A stretch of DNA of 64,000 nt. It comes from Marinobacter sp. THAF197a. GTDB lineage: Bacteria > Pseudomonadota > Gammaproteobacteria > Pseudomonadales > Oleiphilaceae. Made by a program: the position numbers and the translations under genes. The DNA is taken from the NCBI RefSeq assembly GCF_009363275.1, contig NZ_CP045324.1, positions 2,232,001-2,296,000 of the forward strand, written 5' to 3'. Positions 62,242-64,000 of the stretch are shown here, in pieces. The notes under the pieces were generated by a model, which did no database searches, was not told the origin of the DNA, and saw only the letters and a list, made by a program, of their open reading frames with translations. The first letter of the stretch is position 1. Each line of letters opens with the position of its first letter.

Positions 62242-63323
62242 AAGGATTCTCCACGGGATTCGGTCTGGTTTGCCCCGGCCAGCATGCCCCGGCTTGGCTC
62301 CTGGGCGGTCAGGAACATGGCGTCACCGTAACTGAAAAAACGGTACCGCTGTTCAACGGCTTCCTGATAGGCAGACATGATATTACGGTAGCCGGCGAAA
62401 GCACTGACCAGCATGATCAGCGTGGACTCCGGCAAATGGAAATTGGTGATCATGGCGTCAACCGTCTGAAAACGGTAGCCAGGGTAAATAAAGATATCGG
62501 TTTCGCCACGGAAGGCATTCAGGCGCCCTCCCCGACTGGCCGATTCGAGCGAGCGAACGGAGGTAGTGCCAACCGCTACTACCCGGCCTCCCCGGGCCCT
62601 TGTGCGCTCAACCGCATCCACCGTCTCCTGGGGAACATGGGCCACTTCGCTATGCATCAGGTGGTCTTCGATTTTGTCGACCCGCACCGGCTGGAAGGTT
62701 CCCGCACCTACATGAAGGGTTACATACGCAAACTCAATGCCGTTGCTCTTGAGGACCTCAAGTATGTCGTCGTCGAAATGCAGCCCTGCCGTTGGCGCCG
62801 CCACAGCGCCTGCTTCTTTGGCATAGACGGTTTGATATCGCTCCCGGTCAGACTGGTCATCATCCCGCTCCATGTACGGCGGCAAGGGCATGTGCCCAAT
62901 ACGTTCCAGCACATCCAGAACAGGCTCACGGCCCTCGTATACAAACCGGAAAAGTGCGTCGTCCCGGCCCACCATGCGCAGAGCAGAGCCATCTTCCAGG
63001 ATGACCTTCTGGCCTTCTTTAACAGCCTTTGAGGCACGGGCGTGGGCCAGCAATTCATACTCACCCAACAGGCGCTCCACCAGGATTTCAACACGACCAC
63101 CGGTTTCCTTCTGGCCAAACAAGCGGGCCGGAATCACACGGGTATTGTTGAATACCAGAAGATCGCCAGGCTGTAACAGGCCGGGGAGATCGGTGAAGTT
63201 TAGGTGTTGGGTCTGGCCGGTAAGGCCTTCGAGTGCCAGCAGTCGGGACGCACTGCGTTGCTTGAGCGGGTAACGGGCGATGAGCTCGTCCGGCAGGTCA
63301 AAATGAAAATCGGAGACGTTCAT
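62238..63323 (-). CDS. queA: S-adenosylmethionine:tRNA ribosyltransferase-isomerase
   Basis: This enzyme has 361 residues from MNVSDFHFDLPDELIARYPL (63323). It has the family blocks LLVFNNTRVIPARLFG, VAAPTAGLHF, TLHVGAGTFQPVR and FLLPE-like TNFHLPESTLIMLV. It adds the epoxycyclopentane ring to preQ1 on tRNA. It overlaps tgt by 4 bases, and tRNA-Leu lies 40 bases upstream; the two may share a transcript. Confidence 0.96.
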   Translation of the reverse strand: MNVSDFHFDLPDELIARYPLKQRSASRLLALEGLTGQTQHLNFTDLPGLLQPGDLLVFNNTRVIPARLFGQKETGGRVEILVERLLGEYELLAHARASKAVKEGQKVILEDGSALRMVGRDDALFRFVYEGREPVLDVLERIGHMPLPPYMERDDDQSDRERYQTVYAKEAGAVAAPTAGLHFDDDILEVLKSNGIEFAYVTLHVGAGTFQPVRVDKIEDHLMHSEVAHVPQETVDAVERTRARGGRVVAVGTTSVRSLESASRGGRLNAFRGETDIFIYPGYRFQTVDAMITNFHLPESTLIMLVSAFAGYRNIMSAYQEAVEQRYRFFSYGDAMFLTAQEPSRGMLAGANQTESRGESL

Positions 63324-63363
63324 GGGCCGGCTATTCACGATGCCGCAGGTTGCGGCCAATAAG

Positions 63364-63450
63364 TGGTAGCGGCGGGCGGACTCGAACCGCCACGGGTTTT
63401 ACCCCAACGGATTTTGAATCCGTCGTGTCTACCAATTTCACCACGCCGCC
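63364..63450 (-). tRNA. tRNA-Leu (anticodon CAA)
   Basis: A complete class II tRNA of 87 bases with encoded CCA. The anticodon loop TTCAAAA gives CAA, the long variable arm (TGGGGTAAAACCCGT) is typical of tRNA-Leu, and the T arm is GGCGGTTCGAGTCCGCC. The acceptor stem begins GGCGGCG, with a G-U first pair. Confidence 0.96.
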
Positions 63451-63466
63451 ATCGGAGAGTGGGAGG

Positions 63467-63494
63467 ATTATACTGAGCCTGAATCTGAAAGCAA
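63467..63494 (-). promoter_or_regulatory. Promoter of tRNA-Leu
   Basis: On the minus strand a perfect TATAAT (63472-63467) lies 16 bases after TTGCTT (63494-63489). The -10 is strong but the -35 moderate. It lies 17 bases before the mature 5' end. Confidence 0.55.
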
Positions 63495-63532
63495 CCGGGC
63501 GGGGAGTAAAAATCTCCTACCGCCTCAGCCAA

Positions 63533-64000
63533 TTACAGACGATCGAACAAAGAGAGCCTGGAAATCTGTGCAAACGACTGTTGTGCCGCCTGTAACACAA
63601 AGCTCTGGAAGCTCAGATTACTGATCGCCTCGGCATAATCCACGTCTTGCAGCTGTGAACGTATTTCCTTGGTGTACAGCCCCGAATCCTCCAGAAATGA
63701 CGAAGTGGATTCGATGGCATTCAACCGGCCACCCAGCTCAGTTTGCTTGAGAATGATGGACTCCTGGCCGTTGTCCAGGTTAGTCAACGATTCCGCAATG
63801 AGCGCATCGTATTCGGCGCTGGATTTCGGTGTCGCCTTGTCGATGCTGTCCAGACCAGCGATCAGCTTCTCAATGGTGCCAAAAATGGACTGCTTGTCGC
63901 TGATACCCAGTGTAAATTCGTCACCATCGGCGGCATCGTTAACGGTCATACGAAGACCAGCCACCACAAACTCCTCACCAGGCACCGCCGGCGAGGGTTG
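63533..64000 (-). CDS. flgL: Flagellar hook-associated protein 3 FlgL, C-terminal part (runs off the window)
   Basis: The last 155 codons of a gene that begins beyond base 64000. The end (DVDYAEAISNLSFQSFVLQA and SLFDRL) is the coiled-coil C-terminus shared by flagellin-like proteins; the final FDRL-type sequence and the GLDSIDKA/LDNGQESIILKQTELG helices favour FlgL over flagellin. FlgL joins the hook to the filament with FlgK. The upstream flg genes are outside the window. Confidence 0.85.
   Translation of the reverse strand, partial: QPSPAVPGEEFVVAGLRMTVNDAADGDEFTLGISDKQSIFGTIEKLIAGLDSIDKATPKSSAEYDALIAESLTNLDNGQESIILKQTELGGRLNAIESTSSFLEDSGLYTKEIRSQLQDVDYAEAISNLSFQSFVLQAAQQSFAQISRLSLFDRL

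Noticed and set aside
1..64000. CRISPR arrays, insertion sequences, prophage or integron signs
   Set aside because: No repeated spaced units, transposase, integrase or phage genes were seen on either strand, and gene content is core throughout.

Overview
This 64 kb window reads as a stretch of core chromosome from a marine gammaproteobacterium close to Marinobacter or Pseudomonas. Evidence is the GntR regulator-smc-zipA order, the sdhCDAB-sucAB-lpd-sucCD cluster divergent from gltA, a FadBA pair of pseudomonad length, and the der-bamB-yfgM-hisS-ispG-rodZ-pilW-rlmN-ndk string. Genus is inferred from gene order and protein lengths, not from a search. GC content is fairly high and uniform. I saw no insertion sequence, prophage, CRISPR array or clearly broken gene.

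Layout. 1-9.6 kb: zipA (start only), smc and its GntR neighbour, a diguanylate cyclase, then trpS-scpA-scpB-rluB on the minus strand, so all three SMC-ScpAB condensin subunits lie within 8 kb. 9.7-22.8 kb: a nearly complete TCA-cycle block on the minus strand (sdhC, D, A, B, sucA, B, lpd, sucC, D) divergent from gltA. 22.9-37.6 kb: a beta-hydroxyacid dehydrogenase, topA, fatty-acid beta-oxidation fadBA, an unrecognised secreted helical protein, a universal stress protein, a Cys-cluster protein coupled to the ABC-F ATPase uup, a MOSC protein, tRNA-Gly, a DUF924 protein, a CbiX-like protein and a TIGR01777 SDR protein. 37.6-44 kb: tRNA-Glu, a 49-residue membrane protein, a PAS-GGDEF-EAL protein and ackA-pta. 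44-53.3 kb: the outer-membrane, cell-shape, pilus and aminoacylation string from ndk to der. 53.3-57.7 kb: iscS, iscR, cysE and trmJ, divergent from suhB. 57.8-64 kb: secF, secD, yajC, tgt, queA, tRNA-Leu(CAA) and the end of flgL.

Functional links. The TCA block supplies 2-oxoglutarate dehydrogenase, succinyl-CoA synthetase and succinate dehydrogenase, and citrate synthase is read from the opposite side of the same control region. fadBA and ackA-pta feed and drain the acetyl-CoA pool that enters it. queA-tgt (queuosine) sits with the SecDF-YajC translocase as in other proteobacteria.

The most unusual feature is the iron-sulfur locus. iscR and iscS are present, but iscU, iscA, hscB, hscA, fdx and iscX, which usually lie between iscS and ndk in gammaproteobacteria, are absent, and ndk follows iscS after 66 bases. 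The IscS protein also lacks the C-terminal tail that contacts IscU in E. coli. Other points worth a look are a set of mutually exclusive hairpins between sdhB and sucA, TTG start codons on two aminoacyl-tRNA synthetase genes, the 49-residue membrane protein, and a c-di-GMP enzyme placed 21 bases upstream of ackA.
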